From Anaerolinea sp. (lineage in GTDB: Bacteria; Chloroflexota; Anaerolineae; Anaerolineales; Anaerolineaceae), in contig JARKPU010000013.1 of assembly GCA_029975055.1 (NCBI GenBank), positions 124,001 to 188,000 on the forward strand: a stretch of 64,000 nt of DNA, in the 5' to 3' direction. Below are positions 34,495 through 43,402 of the stretch, one piece after another; within the stretch, counting starts at the first letter, position 1; every line of letters starts with the position of its first letter. A model generated the notes under the pieces. It made no database searches. It had not been told where the DNA came from and saw only the letters and a program-made list of their open reading frames with translations. The translations under genes and the position numbers were made by a program.

Positions 34495-35790
34495 ATGCCA
34501 TCCATCCAAGCCCTGGCCCGGTTTCTGGAGACTCCCGAAGCCGCTGAAAAGTTATCTGTTCTCTATGGAAACCAGCCGCAGCGCCTGGCAGCCATGCAGG
34601 CACGCTGGCTGAACCTGGTGCGCTCATTTTCCGTTCGTTTTCCGGCAGGCGGGGCCGATGTGATGCTCATCAGCACGCCGGGGCGCACCGAAGTGGGCGG
34701 CAACCACACCGACCATAACGCCGGGCGGGTGCTGGCCGCCGCCGTTGACCTTGACCTGATTGCGGCCGCCGAGCGAACAGGCGACGGCATTGTCACCGTC
34801 TATTCGGAGGGGTATCCGGCCGTGCGCATCGATACGCGCAGCCTGGAGCCGGAAGAGGAGGAGCGCTTATCGACGGCGGCGCTCATCCGCGGCATTTGCG
34901 CGCGCATGCAGGAACTGGGTTGGAAGATCGGTGGTTTCAATGCCGTGTTGACCAGCGACGTTCCGAAGGGGTCGGGCTTGAGCTCGTCGGCGGCTTTTGA
35001 AGTGGAAATTGCCTCTATATTGAACCATCTCTATAACGATGGGAAGCTGGAACCGCTGCAAAACGCGCTTATCTCACAGTATGCCGAGAACAATTATTTC
35101 GGCAAGCCTTGCGGCCTCATGGATCAGACCACCTGCGCCGTGGGCGGTTTCGTGACCATCGATTTCAAAGATGCGCACAATCCGCTGGTTCACAAAGTGG
35201 GCTACGATTTTTCCTCCAGCGGGTATTCGCTGGTCATTGTGGAAGCAGGCGGAGACCACGCCGACCTGACGGACGAATATTCGGCAGTGACCGGTGAGAT
35301 GAAATCCGTGGCGCACGCCCTGGGGGGCAGGGTGCTGCGCGATGCCAGCCTTGAGCAGATGATGGCTGCCCTGCCAGAATTGCACCACAAGGTGAACGAC
35401 CGTGCTCTGCTGCGCGCCTTTCACTTCTATGCAGACAACCGGCGGGTCGGTGAGCAGGTGCAGGCTCTGGAGGCCGGGCAGTTCAGGCGCTTCCTTGACC
35501 TGGTCAACGAATCCGGCCGCAGCTCGTGGATGCTGCTGCAAAACTGCTACTCGACCAACCGCCCCACGCATCAGGGCATTCCGCTGGCACTAGCGGTCAC
35601 TGCACAGTTGTTGGGCGAACGGGGGGCCTGCCGGGTGCACGGCGGCGGTTTTGCGGGCACCATCCAGGCGTTCGTGCCCACCGACATGCTGGAAGGGTAC
35701 GTGGTTCAAATGGAAGCGATCTTCGGGCAGGGCACCTGTTACCCGGTGATGGTCCGCACGGCCGGGTCGGTGAAGCTGGATTTGATCTAA
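34495..35790 (+). CDS. galK: Galactokinase-like GHMP kinase
   Basis: 431 residues of the GHMP superfamily, galactokinase branch. PGRTEVGGNHTDHNAG at 62-77 carries the galactokinase signature (GRxxxxGNHTDHxxG), the ATP-binding PKGSGLSSSAAFEV motif is in the middle, and the C-terminal VHGGGFAGTIQAFVP motif is present. It phosphorylates the C1 hydroxyl of galactose, or of a related sugar, with ATP. GAGGA lies 5 nt upstream of ATG 34495. The next two genes (mutarotase-like, RraA-like) form an operon, fitting sugar uptake into a Leloir-type route, although galT and galE are not in this window. Confidence 0.88.
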   Translation: MPSIQALARFLETPEAAEKLSVLYGNQPQRLAAMQARWLNLVRSFSVRFPAGGADVMLISTPGRTEVGGNHTDHNAGRVLAAAVDLDLIAAAERTGDGIVTVYSEGYPAVRIDTRSLEPEEEERLSTAALIRGICARMQELGWKIGGFNAVLTSDVPKGSGLSSSAAFEVEIASILNHLYNDGKLEPLQNALISQYAENNYFGKPCGLMDQTTCAVGGFVTIDFKDAHNPLVHKVGYDFSSSGYSLVIVEAGGDHADLTDEYSAVTGEMKSVAHALGGRVLRDASLEQMMAALPELHHKVNDRALLRAFHFYADNRRVGEQVQALEAGQFRRFLDLVNESGRSSWMLLQNCYSTNRPTHQGIPLALAVTAQLLGERGACRVHGGGFAGTIQAFVPTDMLEGYVVQMEAIFGQGTCYPVMVRTAGSVKLDLI

Positions 35791-35802
35791 AGGGAGGAGA
35801 AC

Positions 35803-36666
35803 ATGGCTTATTACGGAAAAGAAACGGTTGTACTCGCCAACCCGGCGGTCACCATCGAAGCGCTGAAAGAAGGCGGTCCGCGTGTGGTGCGCATCCTGCC
35901 TGGAGGCACCGAGGTCAACCTGCTGGCCGAAGCTCCTGAGGCCGTCACCGAGACGGCGTGGGGGCCGTATCACTTCCTGGGGGGGCATCGCCTCTGGCAC
36001 GCCCCAGAAGCCTCTCCACGCTCCTACGAGCCGGACGATCGCGGGGTGAAAGCTTCTGTACAGGGCGGTGAGATGCTGCTGCAAGGCCCGGTTGAAGCGC
36101 ATACGGGCATCCAGAAGATCATCCGCATCGTGCTGGACTCCGTTCGGCCTCTGGTGCATGTTGAACACACGCTGGTGAACCACAACGTCTGGCCGGTTGA
36201 GATGGCGGCCTGGGCGATCACCCAGATGCACCTGGGGGGCACAGGCATTTTACCTGTCCGCGCGCCAGGCGCCGGCGACGGCCTGCTGCCCGACCGGCAA
36301 GCGGCCTTCTGGCCGTACAGCGACCTGGAAGACCCGCGCTTCCAGATGCGTAACGATCTTTTCCTGGTGGAGGGCAGGCCCAGCCCGAATGCCTTCAAAG
36401 TGGGGGCATATAACCCGTTGGGCTGGGTGGCCTACCTCTTTGGCGAATACCTGTTCGTCAAGCGCTTCAACGTGGTGAGCGGGCGTTTCGCCGATTTCGG
36501 CTGCAACGCTGAGATCTTTGTCAAAGATATGTTCCTGGAGATCGAGTCCCAGGGGCCGCTGACGGTGGTCGAGCCGGGTGCATCGGTCATTCACACCGAA
36601 GAGTGGGAACTCATCAAAGTTGGTTTGGTCGGGCCGGAAGAGGCTGCCCGGAGGATTGGTGAATGA
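35803..36666 (+). CDS. Galactose-mutarotase-fold protein (DUF4380-like)
   Basis: 287 residues. Segments GGTEVNLLAEAP, YHFLGGHRLWHAPEASPRSYEPDDRGV, VEHTLVNHNVWPVEMAAWAIT and LLPDRQAAFWPYSDLEDPRF match an uncharacterised mutarotase-like family with the WPYSDLxDPR core. It probably binds a sugar in a beta-sandwich and may interconvert anomers, but no classical galactose mutarotase His/Glu pair was verified. GGGAGGAG precedes ATG 35803 by 5 nt. Second gene after galactokinase; overlaps the RraA-like gene by 4 nt. Confidence 0.75.
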   Translation: MAYYGKETVVLANPAVTIEALKEGGPRVVRILPGGTEVNLLAEAPEAVTETAWGPYHFLGGHRLWHAPEASPRSYEPDDRGVKASVQGGEMLLQGPVEAHTGIQKIIRIVLDSVRPLVHVEHTLVNHNVWPVEMAAWAITQMHLGGTGILPVRAPGAGDGLLPDRQAAFWPYSDLEDPRFQMRNDLFLVEGRPSPNAFKVGAYNPLGWVAYLFGEYLFVKRFNVVSGRFADFGCNAEIFVKDMFLEIESQGPLTVVEPGASVIHTEEWELIKVGLVGPEEAARRIGE

Positions 36667-37406
36667 GCGACAAGCGCCTGCTGAGCCACAGCGAACTGCT
36701 CGAACTGAAACGCTGGAACACCCCGACCATTTATAACGGCTGGGAGCAGATCACCCGCCGCGACGCCGGGCACGAGTGTTTCAACCTGGAAGAAGTGCGC
36801 GACTTCATGCCCCAAATGGGCCCGATGGTCGGGTATGCCGTCACGCTGGTGGTGGAGCCTGGCAACCCGGTGCACAAGCGAGACGGCGCAAGGCTGTGGA
36901 GCGAATACCGGCGCTACATCGGAGGCATCCCTGGGCCAAAGATCGTCGTTGTGCAAGACCTGGATAAACCGGCGGTGTTTGGCTCGTTTTGGGGCGAGGT
37001 GGCCAGCAACACGCATAAGGCGCTCGGATGCGTGGGCACGATCACCGACGGGGCGATCCGTGACCTGGATGAGATGACCAACGCCGGCTTGAAAGCGCTG
37101 GCCCGGCGCCTGTGCGTGGGGCATGCGTACTCGGTGCCGGTGCGCTGGGGGTTGGAGGTGGAGGTCTTTGGCCTGAAGGTGCGCCCCGGCGACTTGATCC
37201 ACGCCGATAAGCACGGGTTTCTGGCCATCCCGGAAGAAGACCAGCCACGCCTGCTGGAAGCCGCGCGCTTCATGGACAGCAACGAGTGCCAGACGGTGAT
37301 CGCCGCGGCGCGAAGCAGCGCCGGGAAGCCAACCGATCAGATTCTCGCCGAATTGGATGAAGCCGCTGCCCGGTTCTCAAAGGCTACGCGCGAGAAGTTT
37401 CACTAA
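36663..37406 (+). CDS. RraA-like / 4-hydroxy-4-methyl-2-oxoglutarate aldolase family protein
   Basis: 247 residues, with the RraA-family core FGSFWGEVASNTHKALGCVGTITDGAIRDLDEM (G-x-x-x-G and DG-x-x-R-D motifs) and a C-terminal GDLIHADKHGFLAIP segment that carries the metal-binding Asp/His. This family includes HMG aldolases, oxaloacetate decarboxylases and RNase E regulators; here an aldolase or decarboxylase role in sugar catabolism is more likely because of the operon. ATGA overlap with the preceding gene. The last codons overlap the convergent hydrolase gene's stop by 4 nt. Confidence 0.85.
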   Translation: MSDKRLLSHSELLELKRWNTPTIYNGWEQITRRDAGHECFNLEEVRDFMPQMGPMVGYAVTLVVEPGNPVHKRDGARLWSEYRRYIGGIPGPKIVVVQDLDKPAVFGSFWGEVASNTHKALGCVGTITDGAIRDLDEMTNAGLKALARRLCVGHAYSVPVRWGLEVEVFGLKVRPGDLIHADKHGFLAIPEEDQPRLLEAARFMDSNECQTVIAAARSSAGKPTDQILAELDEAAARFSKATREKFH

Positions 37407-38476
37407 TCGAGCTTCTTCCATAGGAAATCATAGGCCCTCCGGCCGCTGATGCGGTGACGGCCTTCGAAATAATCGGTTTCCACCTGTTCGGATGCCCCGA
37501 ACACGGCATACACCTTTTCGCGCGCCAGCTTCACCCCCTGGCGCACGGCTTCGACCGGGAAGATGGGGTCATATGTGCCAGATTCCACCAGCACCGGGCG
37601 CGGCGCGATCAGTCCGATCAGATCATGCTGCTCGCCAAAGCGCCACAACCCCGGCACATACATGCAGGTGCAGTGATGCATGGCCAGGAGGCTGTCTTTG
37701 AAGGATGAGTAATATCCGCTGATCACGCAGGCGCGGATGCGCTCATCCAGGCAGGTGGAGAAGAAGGTGTGCATGCCGCCCCCCGAAATGCCCATCGCGC
37801 AGATCCGGCTGGTATCCACGTCCGGGCGGGTGGCCAGGAAGTCCAGCAGGCGGTGCGCATCGTGGACCCGAAGCCCCACAGTCGAACCGCCCAGGTGGAA
37901 GGCCAGCGCCGTGGTGTGGTGGCAGGTGTATGGCACGGGCTGGCCGATGTCTTGTTTCAGATAGGCGTAATCGTTGAGCCGCTCGCCAAAGCAAGAGATC
38001 TCATGTGCGGCGACCAGGAAACCGCGTTTGCACAGCGCCACGCCGAAATCGGCATGGTAACCGTCGGGCGTGTCGCGTTCCTGGCCGTCTTCCCACAGCC
38101 CGACGATATCTTTGACGCCGTATCCATGCCCGTGAAGCGCCAGAGCCAGCCGGTAAGGGGGCTGTGCATTGCGCGGGATGAGCAGGTAGAAGGGCATGCG
38201 GGCGTGCTTCCAGGTGCTGATGAGCCACTTTTCGCGCACGTAATCGCCTTTGTCAACCGATTCGATCTTTTGCGCATCGAAATCTGCCTCGGGCAGGTCG
38301 GTGAACCCAATTGCCTGGTTGAGAGCGGCGCGCGTCTCAGACTGCCAGGCGCGGGCCTCGGAGGCTGTGATGGCCTGGAAACGCAGCGGGGCCGTTTCGG
38401 GGTGATACAACTGCCACAAGCCGTGGATGGGCTGTAATTCGGGAATTTCGGCGGGTTTGAGGATTTTCGTTGGCAT
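37403..38476 (-). CDS. Alpha/beta hydrolase, dienelactone-hydrolase or acetyl-esterase type
   Basis: 357 residues. ALHGHGYGVKDIV, the nucleophile elbow GISGGGMHTFF, Asp in VESGTYDPIFP and a likely catalytic His in EGRHRISG. The N-terminal 100 residues form an extra helical part. The layout resembles family-7-type abhydrolases and acetyl-xylan esterase-like proteins often seen in polysaccharide loci, so removal of acyl groups from sugars is plausible. ATG 38476 has GGAG 8 nt upstream, inside the stop region of URO-D copy 4. The stop codons of this gene and the RraA-like gene overlap. Confidence 0.8.
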   Translation of the reverse strand: MPTKILKPAEIPELQPIHGLWQLYHPETAPLRFQAITASEARAWQSETRAALNQAIGFTDLPEADFDAQKIESVDKGDYVREKWLISTWKHARMPFYLLIPRNAQPPYRLALALHGHGYGVKDIVGLWEDGQERDTPDGYHADFGVALCKRGFLVAAHEISCFGERLNDYAYLKQDIGQPVPYTCHHTTALAFHLGGSTVGLRVHDAHRLLDFLATRPDVDTSRICAMGISGGGMHTFFSTCLDERIRACVISGYYSSFKDSLLAMHHCTCMYVPGLWRFGEQHDLIGLIAPRPVLVESGTYDPIFPVEAVRQGVKLAREKVYAVFGASEQVETDYFEGRHRISGRRAYDFLWKKLD

Positions 38477-38479
38477 TGG

Positions 38480-39763
38480 TTAAGCTCCTGCTTCTTCTTT
38501 TGCAATTTTCACCCAGCGCACCACCCGGCGCGGGTCATTGGCGATGGTGTGGTTATCTTTCATAATAATTTCCAATCTGCAGTGATACCTGCGTGCTGCG
38601 CTGATAGCTTCACGCAGGCCGGTGCGGATGGCAGGCTCATCCACCTCTCCGGCGGCCAGCGCAGCCGGGTTGGGCTTGAGCGAGAGGATGTAATCTGCTC
38701 CCAGGCGCTCGGCCATGCCTGTCACATTCGACCAGGGCGAGACAGATACCCTGCGCAGGCGCGGGATCTGCCGGACGTACTTCCAGCGCGCATCCAGCGG
38801 CTCGCAGCAGCCGTAACAGTTCAATCCAAACCGTTCGAGGATTGGCAGCTGGTAGGGGAGGATGAATTCATTGAACATGCGCGGCGAGATGGTGGAGGTT
38901 TCCTGGCTTTCGGCAAATCCCCACATATCGAGCGGGCGCACCCGACCGCTAAAGTCGCTTTGCGGCAGGCTGCGAGTCCAGCCGAAGCCGCCGGAACCGA
39001 CGTAGGTGCCGTCATTGTTGAGGGCGAGCAGACCGTTTTGCTCGAGGAACTCGATGCGAGCCAGTGTGCCGTCGCGCAAGAAGGCCATCACGCGGTGCAG
39101 TCCAGAAGGCTGGTCGATGAAATCCATCAGGAAGGGCGTGATTCCGCGCAGGTAAACCAGCGTTTGGGTCAAACCCAGCGTCCACCACCAGGCCGTGTGC
39201 AGGCGCACAGGCAGCAGGTCGCCGATGGCTTCCTCGGCCAGCGCGATGCGCCGGCGGGTGGCATCCCAATTCACCTCGATCTTCGGGAAGCGCATGTGTT
39301 CGAGCATGCCATAGTCTTTGAGCGGCGCATCCCAGGTGTATGCTCCACCCTGCTCGCCGCCGATTCGCTGCTCATGCATGCCCCAGTCCGTCTCGGTATA
39401 GATGTGCGAGACGCGAAACTCCGGCAAGATGACGCGGTCATCCTGCATTTCGGCGCCCCAGAAGAGCTCCTTCCGCAGGGCCATCTCCCAGTTACGGGCC
39501 AATTCGCCTGAGCAGTGCAGCGAATCAGGCGGAATGATCTCGTTCCAGCCGTTCTCGGGGTCGCAGAAGACCAGCGGGCGGGTCTCTTCGAGGTCGTTGT
39601 GGCGGTACCAAAGCTCTCGTTTGGCCTCTTCGACCGGCCGGCGGGCCAGTTCGGCGACCTGGGCAGCGAGACTTCGCAGCACGGCCCGGTCTGCTGGCGA
39701 TAACTTGATGTTTTCCGCTCTACCCGCATCGGTAGAAAGCGCCGACACCGATTGGTCACTCAT
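38480..39763 (-). CDS. URO-D fold protein, copy 4
   Basis: 427 residues, the longest copy, with an N-terminal helical region (residues 20-50). Later segments include LPEFRVSHIYTETDWGM, LRGITPFLMDFIDQPSGLHRVM, ISPRMFNEFILPYQLPILERFG and IIMKDNHTIANDP. The metal-site region reads CYGCCEP, with no His, and the C-terminal Cys is absent. It is first in a two-gene operon with the esterase-like gene. Same fold as the methyltransferases and HemE, but the key residues differ, so the reaction cannot be named. Confidence 0.75.
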   Translation of the reverse strand: MSDQSVSALSTDAGRAENIKLSPADRAVLRSLAAQVAELARRPVEEAKRELWYRHNDLEETRPLVFCDPENGWNEIIPPDSLHCSGELARNWEMALRKELFWGAEMQDDRVILPEFRVSHIYTETDWGMHEQRIGGEQGGAYTWDAPLKDYGMLEHMRFPKIEVNWDATRRRIALAEEAIGDLLPVRLHTAWWWTLGLTQTLVYLRGITPFLMDFIDQPSGLHRVMAFLRDGTLARIEFLEQNGLLALNNDGTYVGSGGFGWTRSLPQSDFSGRVRPLDMWGFAESQETSTISPRMFNEFILPYQLPILERFGLNCYGCCEPLDARWKYVRQIPRLRRVSVSPWSNVTGMAERLGADYILSLKPNPAALAAGEVDEPAIRTGLREAISAARRYHCRLEIIMKDNHTIANDPRRVVRWVKIAKEEAGA

Positions 39764-39856
39764 CGAATCACCTGAAGAAAATCATTTCGTCATCGGCCAG
39801 GGTTCGCCTGCGGATGATTAAATTTACCCATGCCGGCCCTTGCCGAAAACATACTC

Positions 39857-39862
39857 ATTATA
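39857..39862 (-). promoter_or_regulatory. -10 box for URO-D copy 4 operon
   Basis: Perfect TATAAT on the minus strand (39862-39857), about 90 nt upstream of ATG 39763; no convincing -35 found. Confidence 0.4.
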
Positions 39863-39894
39863 TACTTACTATGACAGGCGGCATGCTCGCAGAG

Positions 39895-39923
39895 TTTTTA
39901 AGGTCCAGCGGCAGTGATAGAAT
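39895..39923 (+). promoter_or_regulatory. Candidate promoter for the aldolase operon (40000-45138)
   Basis: TTTTTA (39895-39900), 17 bp, TAGAAT (39918-39923) with an upstream TG (extended -10). The 236-bp gap 39764-39999 holds this and the divergent -10 box, and nothing else was recognised. Confidence 0.45.
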
Positions 39924-39999
39924 TATGGAAATGATCCATCCGACATACGAGTTTATCTTAACACGACCATAAGGCCTGCAAAATCAAGAGGAGCCTGAC

Positions 40000-40974
40000 A
40001 TGCGAACCTTATCGATCGGCAAATTGCGCGGATTACAGCAAACTTCGACGCCTTTCCATGCCATCGCGGTGTGCGCGCTGGATCACCGCAACAACCTGCG
40101 CCAGTTGCTGCACCCGGAAGACCCCTCCGCCGCCACGCTGGAAGAAATGATCGCTTTCAAGGTGGACCTGGTGCGCGCGCTGGCCCCGGCTGCCAGCGCC
40201 GTGCTGTTGGACCCCGAATGGAGCGCGGCTCAGGTGGTGGCCGAGGGCGCGCTTCCGGGTGCCACCGGCATGATCGTCGCCGTCGAGGCTACAGGTTACA
40301 CCGGCAACCCGGATGCGCGTGAGAGCCGCGTGCTGCCGGGGTGGAGCGTGGCAAAAGCCAAGGCGATGGGGGCGAGCGCCGTCAAGCTGCTGGCGTATTA
40401 CCACCCTCAATCTTCGACTGCTGCCTACCTGGAAGATCTGGTGCGCTCGGTGGCCGCCGACTGCCAGGCACATGACCTGCCTCTGTTTGTGGAACCGCTG
40501 GCCTATTCCCTCGACCCGGCGAAGAAAAAGCTCGATCCCGATGAGCGCCGCCGGGTGGTTATCGAAACCGCCCGCCGCCTGACCCCTCTAGGCGTGGATG
40601 TGCTCAAAGCCGAATTCCCGCTGGATGTGAGCGCCGTGACGGATGAGGATGAATGGTACGCGGCCTGCGTGGAACTCAGCCAGGCCAGCGCGGTTCCGTG
40701 GGTGCTGCTTTCGGCCGCTGTGGGCATCGAAACCTACCTGCGCCAGGTGACGGTCGCCTGCCGCGCCGGAGCTTCGGGCGTGGCGGTGGGCCGGGCCGTC
40801 TGGAAAGAAGCTGCCGAGTTGAAAGGGCAGGCGCGTATTGACTTTCTTAATGGCGAAGCTCGCCGGCGCATGGAGCGCACCACCGCGCTGGTCAATGCAC
40901 TCGCCCGCCCGTGGACGGATTTCTACACCGCCGGGGCTGTGACCGCCGATTGGTATAAGGGGTACCAGGAATGA
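40000..40974 (+). CDS. Class I aldolase, LacD/YihT type
   Basis: 324 residues of the DeoC/LacD family. [13 protein letters not shown] (25-37) matches the family's Asp-His/Arg start. The Schiff-base lysine is K203 in [16 protein letters not shown]-like (AVLLDPEW, 68-75), VEATGYTG and WVLLSAAVG segments follow, then [12 protein letters not shown] near the C-terminus, which forms the phosphate-binding end. It should cleave a ketose 1-phosphate or 1,6-bisphosphate, or sulfofructose 1-phosphate, to a three-carbon pair; tagatose bisphosphate is the best-known substrate of LacD. GGAG precedes ATG 40000. Overlaps the next gene by 4 nt. Confidence 0.85.
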   Translation: MRTLSIGKLRGLQQTSTPFHAIAVCALDHRNNLRQLLHPEDPSAATLEEMIAFKVDLVRALAPAASAVLLDPEWSAAQVVAEGALPGATGMIVAVEATGYTGNPDARESRVLPGWSVAKAKAMGASAVKLLAYYHPQSSTAAYLEDLVRSVAADCQAHDLPLFVEPLAYSLDPAKKKLDPDERRRVVIETARRLTPLGVDVLKAEFPLDVSAVTDEDEWYAACVELSQASAVPWVLLSAAVGIETYLRQVTVACRAGASGVAVGRAVWKEAAELKGQARIDFLNGEARRRMERTTALVNALARPWTDFYTAGAVTADWYKGYQE

Positions 40975-42200
40975 GCAATCTGTCTCTCGTCGAGGTCGTC
41001 CGCCGGCTGATCGAACTGAGAAGCCGGGGCGTGCAGATGACTCTGCTGGCGGTGTGTCCCAATTCGAGCGCGGTGCTCGAGGCAGCGGTGAAGGCCGCCG
41101 CGGAAAACCGCTCGGTGATGCTCTTCGCAGCCACCCTCAACCAGGTGGACCGCGACGGCGGGTACACCGGCTGGACCCAGGCGCAGTTCGTGGCCGAAAT
41201 GCGCCGGTATGCTGCAAAATATGGCTGGAATGGGCCGCTCTACCCGTGCCTCGACCACGGCGGGCCATGGCTGAAAGACCTGCACACCCAGCGAGGGTTG
41301 AGCTTCGCTGAAACGAACGCCGAGGTCAAAGCCAGCCTGACCGAATGCCTCAAGGCCGGATATGCGCTGCTGCACCTGGATACGACTGTGGACCGCAGCC
41401 TGCCCGCCGGGAGCCCGCCGGAAATCGAGCTTGTGGTGGAGCGCGCCGTCGAATTGATCGCCCACGTGGAGGCCGAGCGGGCGCGCCTCAACCTTGCGCC
41501 GGTGGCTTACGAGGCCGGTTCGGACGAGGTGCACGGGGGGCTGGTGGAGTTCGGCCGCTTCCAACAATTCCTGAGCATGCTGCGCCGCCGCCTGAATGAG
41601 CGCGGGCTGGGGGGCATCTGGCCGGCGTTCATCGTCACCCAGGTGGGCACCGACCTGCATACCACCCGCTTCGATGCGCAGATTGCCGCGCGCCTGTTCG
41701 AAGCAGTGGCGCCCCTTGGCAGCCTGATCAAAGGCCACTACACCGATTGGGTCGAAAACCCGCGCATGTACCCCGTCACCGGGATGGGCGGGGCGAACGT
41801 TGGGCCAGAATTCACCACTGAGGAATACCTGGCGCTCCAAGATTTATGCGAAAAAGAAGCCGCACTCGCCGATACGCGCGGGATGGCTCCCTCAGGCTTC
41901 ATGCAGGCGCTCGAGCAAGCCGTGGTTGAATCGGGGCGGTGGCGCAAGTGGCTGCAGCCTGGAGAAGAAGGCCGCGAGTTCGCCGAGTTAAACCCCGAAC
42001 GGCGCGCCTGGCTGGCGCAGACGGGCGCGCGTTACATCTGGACACAACCCGGGGTGTTGGCGGCTCGCGAGAGGTTATATGCGAATTTGCGCGTAGCCAT
42101 GAACGAACCGCATGCGTATGTCGTCCGGCGCATTCAGGCGGCCATCGACCGCTATATTAATGCCTTTCATTTGTTCGACTCGGTGGAATACTTCAAATAA
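40971..42200 (+). CDS. GatZ/KbaZ-type D-tagatose-bisphosphate aldolase non-catalytic subunit
   Basis: 409 residues. GatZ/KbaZ family: [23 protein letters not shown] near the start, [21 protein letters not shown] with the His-Gly-Gly site, [25 protein letters not shown] and [16 protein letters not shown] in the middle, then KGHYTDWV. In E. coli the subunit stabilises the class II aldolase KbaY/GatY. Here it overlaps a class I aldolase (ATGA), whereas the class II aldolase gene is 14 kb away, so it may have another partner or function on its own. Aldolase-like TIM barrel. Confidence 0.85.
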   Translation: MSNLSLVEVVRRLIELRSRGVQMTLLAVCPNSSAVLEAAVKAAAENRSVMLFAATLNQVDRDGGYTGWTQAQFVAEMRRYAAKYGWNGPLYPCLDHGGPWLKDLHTQRGLSFAETNAEVKASLTECLKAGYALLHLDTTVDRSLPAGSPPEIELVVERAVELIAHVEAERARLNLAPVAYEAGSDEVHGGLVEFGRFQQFLSMLRRRLNERGLGGIWPAFIVTQVGTDLHTTRFDAQIAARLFEAVAPLGSLIKGHYTDWVENPRMYPVTGMGGANVGPEFTTEEYLALQDLCEKEAALADTRGMAPSGFMQALEQAVVESGRWRKWLQPGEEGREFAELNPERRAWLAQTGARYIWTQPGVLAARERLYANLRVAMNEPHAYVVRRIQAAIDRYINAFHLFDSVEYFK

Positions 42201-42215
42201 AAGGATAGGAACCGT

Positions 42216-43394
42216 ATGAATGAAAAAGTGAGGATCGCTGTCATCGGCATTGGCAACATGGGGAGCTTTCATGTGCGCGACCTGGCAGCCCAGTCAAACG
42301 CGGAGTTGACCGCGGTTTGTGATATCGACCGGCCCAAAGCCGACCGGTTTGGAGAGATGTTCCACGTCCCGGCCTTCTACGATTACCGCGAGATGTTCGA
42401 GAAGGCTCCGCTGGATGCGGTGGTGATCGCGACTCCCCACTACGACCACACCCCGATCAGCATCGATGCGTTCCAGCGCGGCCTGCACGTGTTGACGGAA
42501 AAGCCGATCGCCGTTCATCTCAAAGATGCCCGCAAGATGGTGCAGGCTTATGAAACGGCGCGGCAGAAACACCCCGGCCTGACCTTTGCGATCATGTTCA
42601 ACCAGCGCACCTACGGCTTCTGGCGAAAGATCAAATCTTTGATCGAGGACGGCGAGCTTGGCCGGCTGGTGCGGGTCTCGTGGATCATCACCGATTGGTT
42701 TCGCTCGCAGGCTTATTATGACAGCGGCGGCTGGCGGGCTACATGGAAGGGCGAGGGCGGTGGCGTTCTGCTCAACCAGTGCCCGCATAACCTCGACCTG
42801 TTCCAATGGTTCGCCGGGATGCCAAAGCGCGTGGCAGGCTATGCCTCGCTGGGGAAGTACCATAACATCGAAGTGGAAGATGAGGTGACCGGCTATTTCG
42901 AGTATGAGAATGGCATGGTGGGACACTTCATCACCACCACCGCCGAATCGCCGGGAACCAACCGCCTCGAGCTGGTCGGCGAGCGGGGCAAGCTGGTTTT
43001 TGAGGATGGACGGCTGACCTTTTTCCGCAACCGTTCGTCCATGTTCACCTTCCTCAAGGAATCAAAAAGCGCCTTCGATAAGGTGGAGAACTGGGAGATC
43101 CCGATCCCGTACCAGCACCACAACGAAGGCGGGCACCGTTTCTTGCTCGAGAATTTCGCCGAGGCCATTTTGCACGGAGAACCGCTCATTGCCCGGGCTG
43201 AAGAAGGCCTGAACTCGCTGGCGCTTGGCAATGCGATGATGCTTTCCTCCTTCCTGGGGAAACCGGTTGATATCCCCTTCGACGAGGACGAGTACGCTGC
43301 GCGCCTGGCGGAACTGGCAAGGACTTCGCGCTTCCAGAAACCGGAAGAGAAGCAGCTCGAGGAAGACTTGAATAAATCGTTTGGTTTTCATTAG
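42216..43394 (+). CDS. Gfo/Idh/MocA family oxidoreductase
   Basis: 392 residues. N-terminal Rossmann domain with VIGIGNMGSFH (8-18), AVCDIDRPKAD, then the EKP motif (TEKPIAVHL) typical of the family, and a C-terminal alpha/beta domain with GGVLLNQCPHNLDLFQWFAG and GTNRLELVGERGKLVFEDG. It likely oxidises or epimerises a sugar or cyclitol with NAD(P). Part of the 40000-45138 operon, followed by two TIM-barrel isomerases. Ribosome-binding site AAGGA 9 nt upstream of ATG 42216. Confidence 0.9.
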   Translation: MNEKVRIAVIGIGNMGSFHVRDLAAQSNAELTAVCDIDRPKADRFGEMFHVPAFYDYREMFEKAPLDAVVIATPHYDHTPISIDAFQRGLHVLTEKPIAVHLKDARKMVQAYETARQKHPGLTFAIMFNQRTYGFWRKIKSLIEDGELGRLVRVSWIITDWFRSQAYYDSGGWRATWKGEGGGVLLNQCPHNLDLFQWFAGMPKRVAGYASLGKYHNIEVEDEVTGYFEYENGMVGHFITTTAESPGTNRLELVGERGKLVFEDGRLTFFRNRSSMFTFLKESKSAFDKVENWEIPIPYQHHNEGGHRFLLENFAEAILHGEPLIARAEEGLNSLALGNAMMLSSFLGKPVDIPFDEDEYAARLAELARTSRFQKPEEKQLEEDLNKSFGFH

Positions 43395-43402
43395 AGGCGC
43401 CG

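Noticed and set aside
36238..36295. Repeat-like segment inside the mutarotase-like gene (GGTGILPVR)
   Set aside because: It looked like an in-frame dispersed palindromic repeat and shares ATTTTACC with the 34368 repeat, but the encoded segment leading to LLPDRQAAFWPYSDL fits the natural family pattern, so coincidence is likelier.
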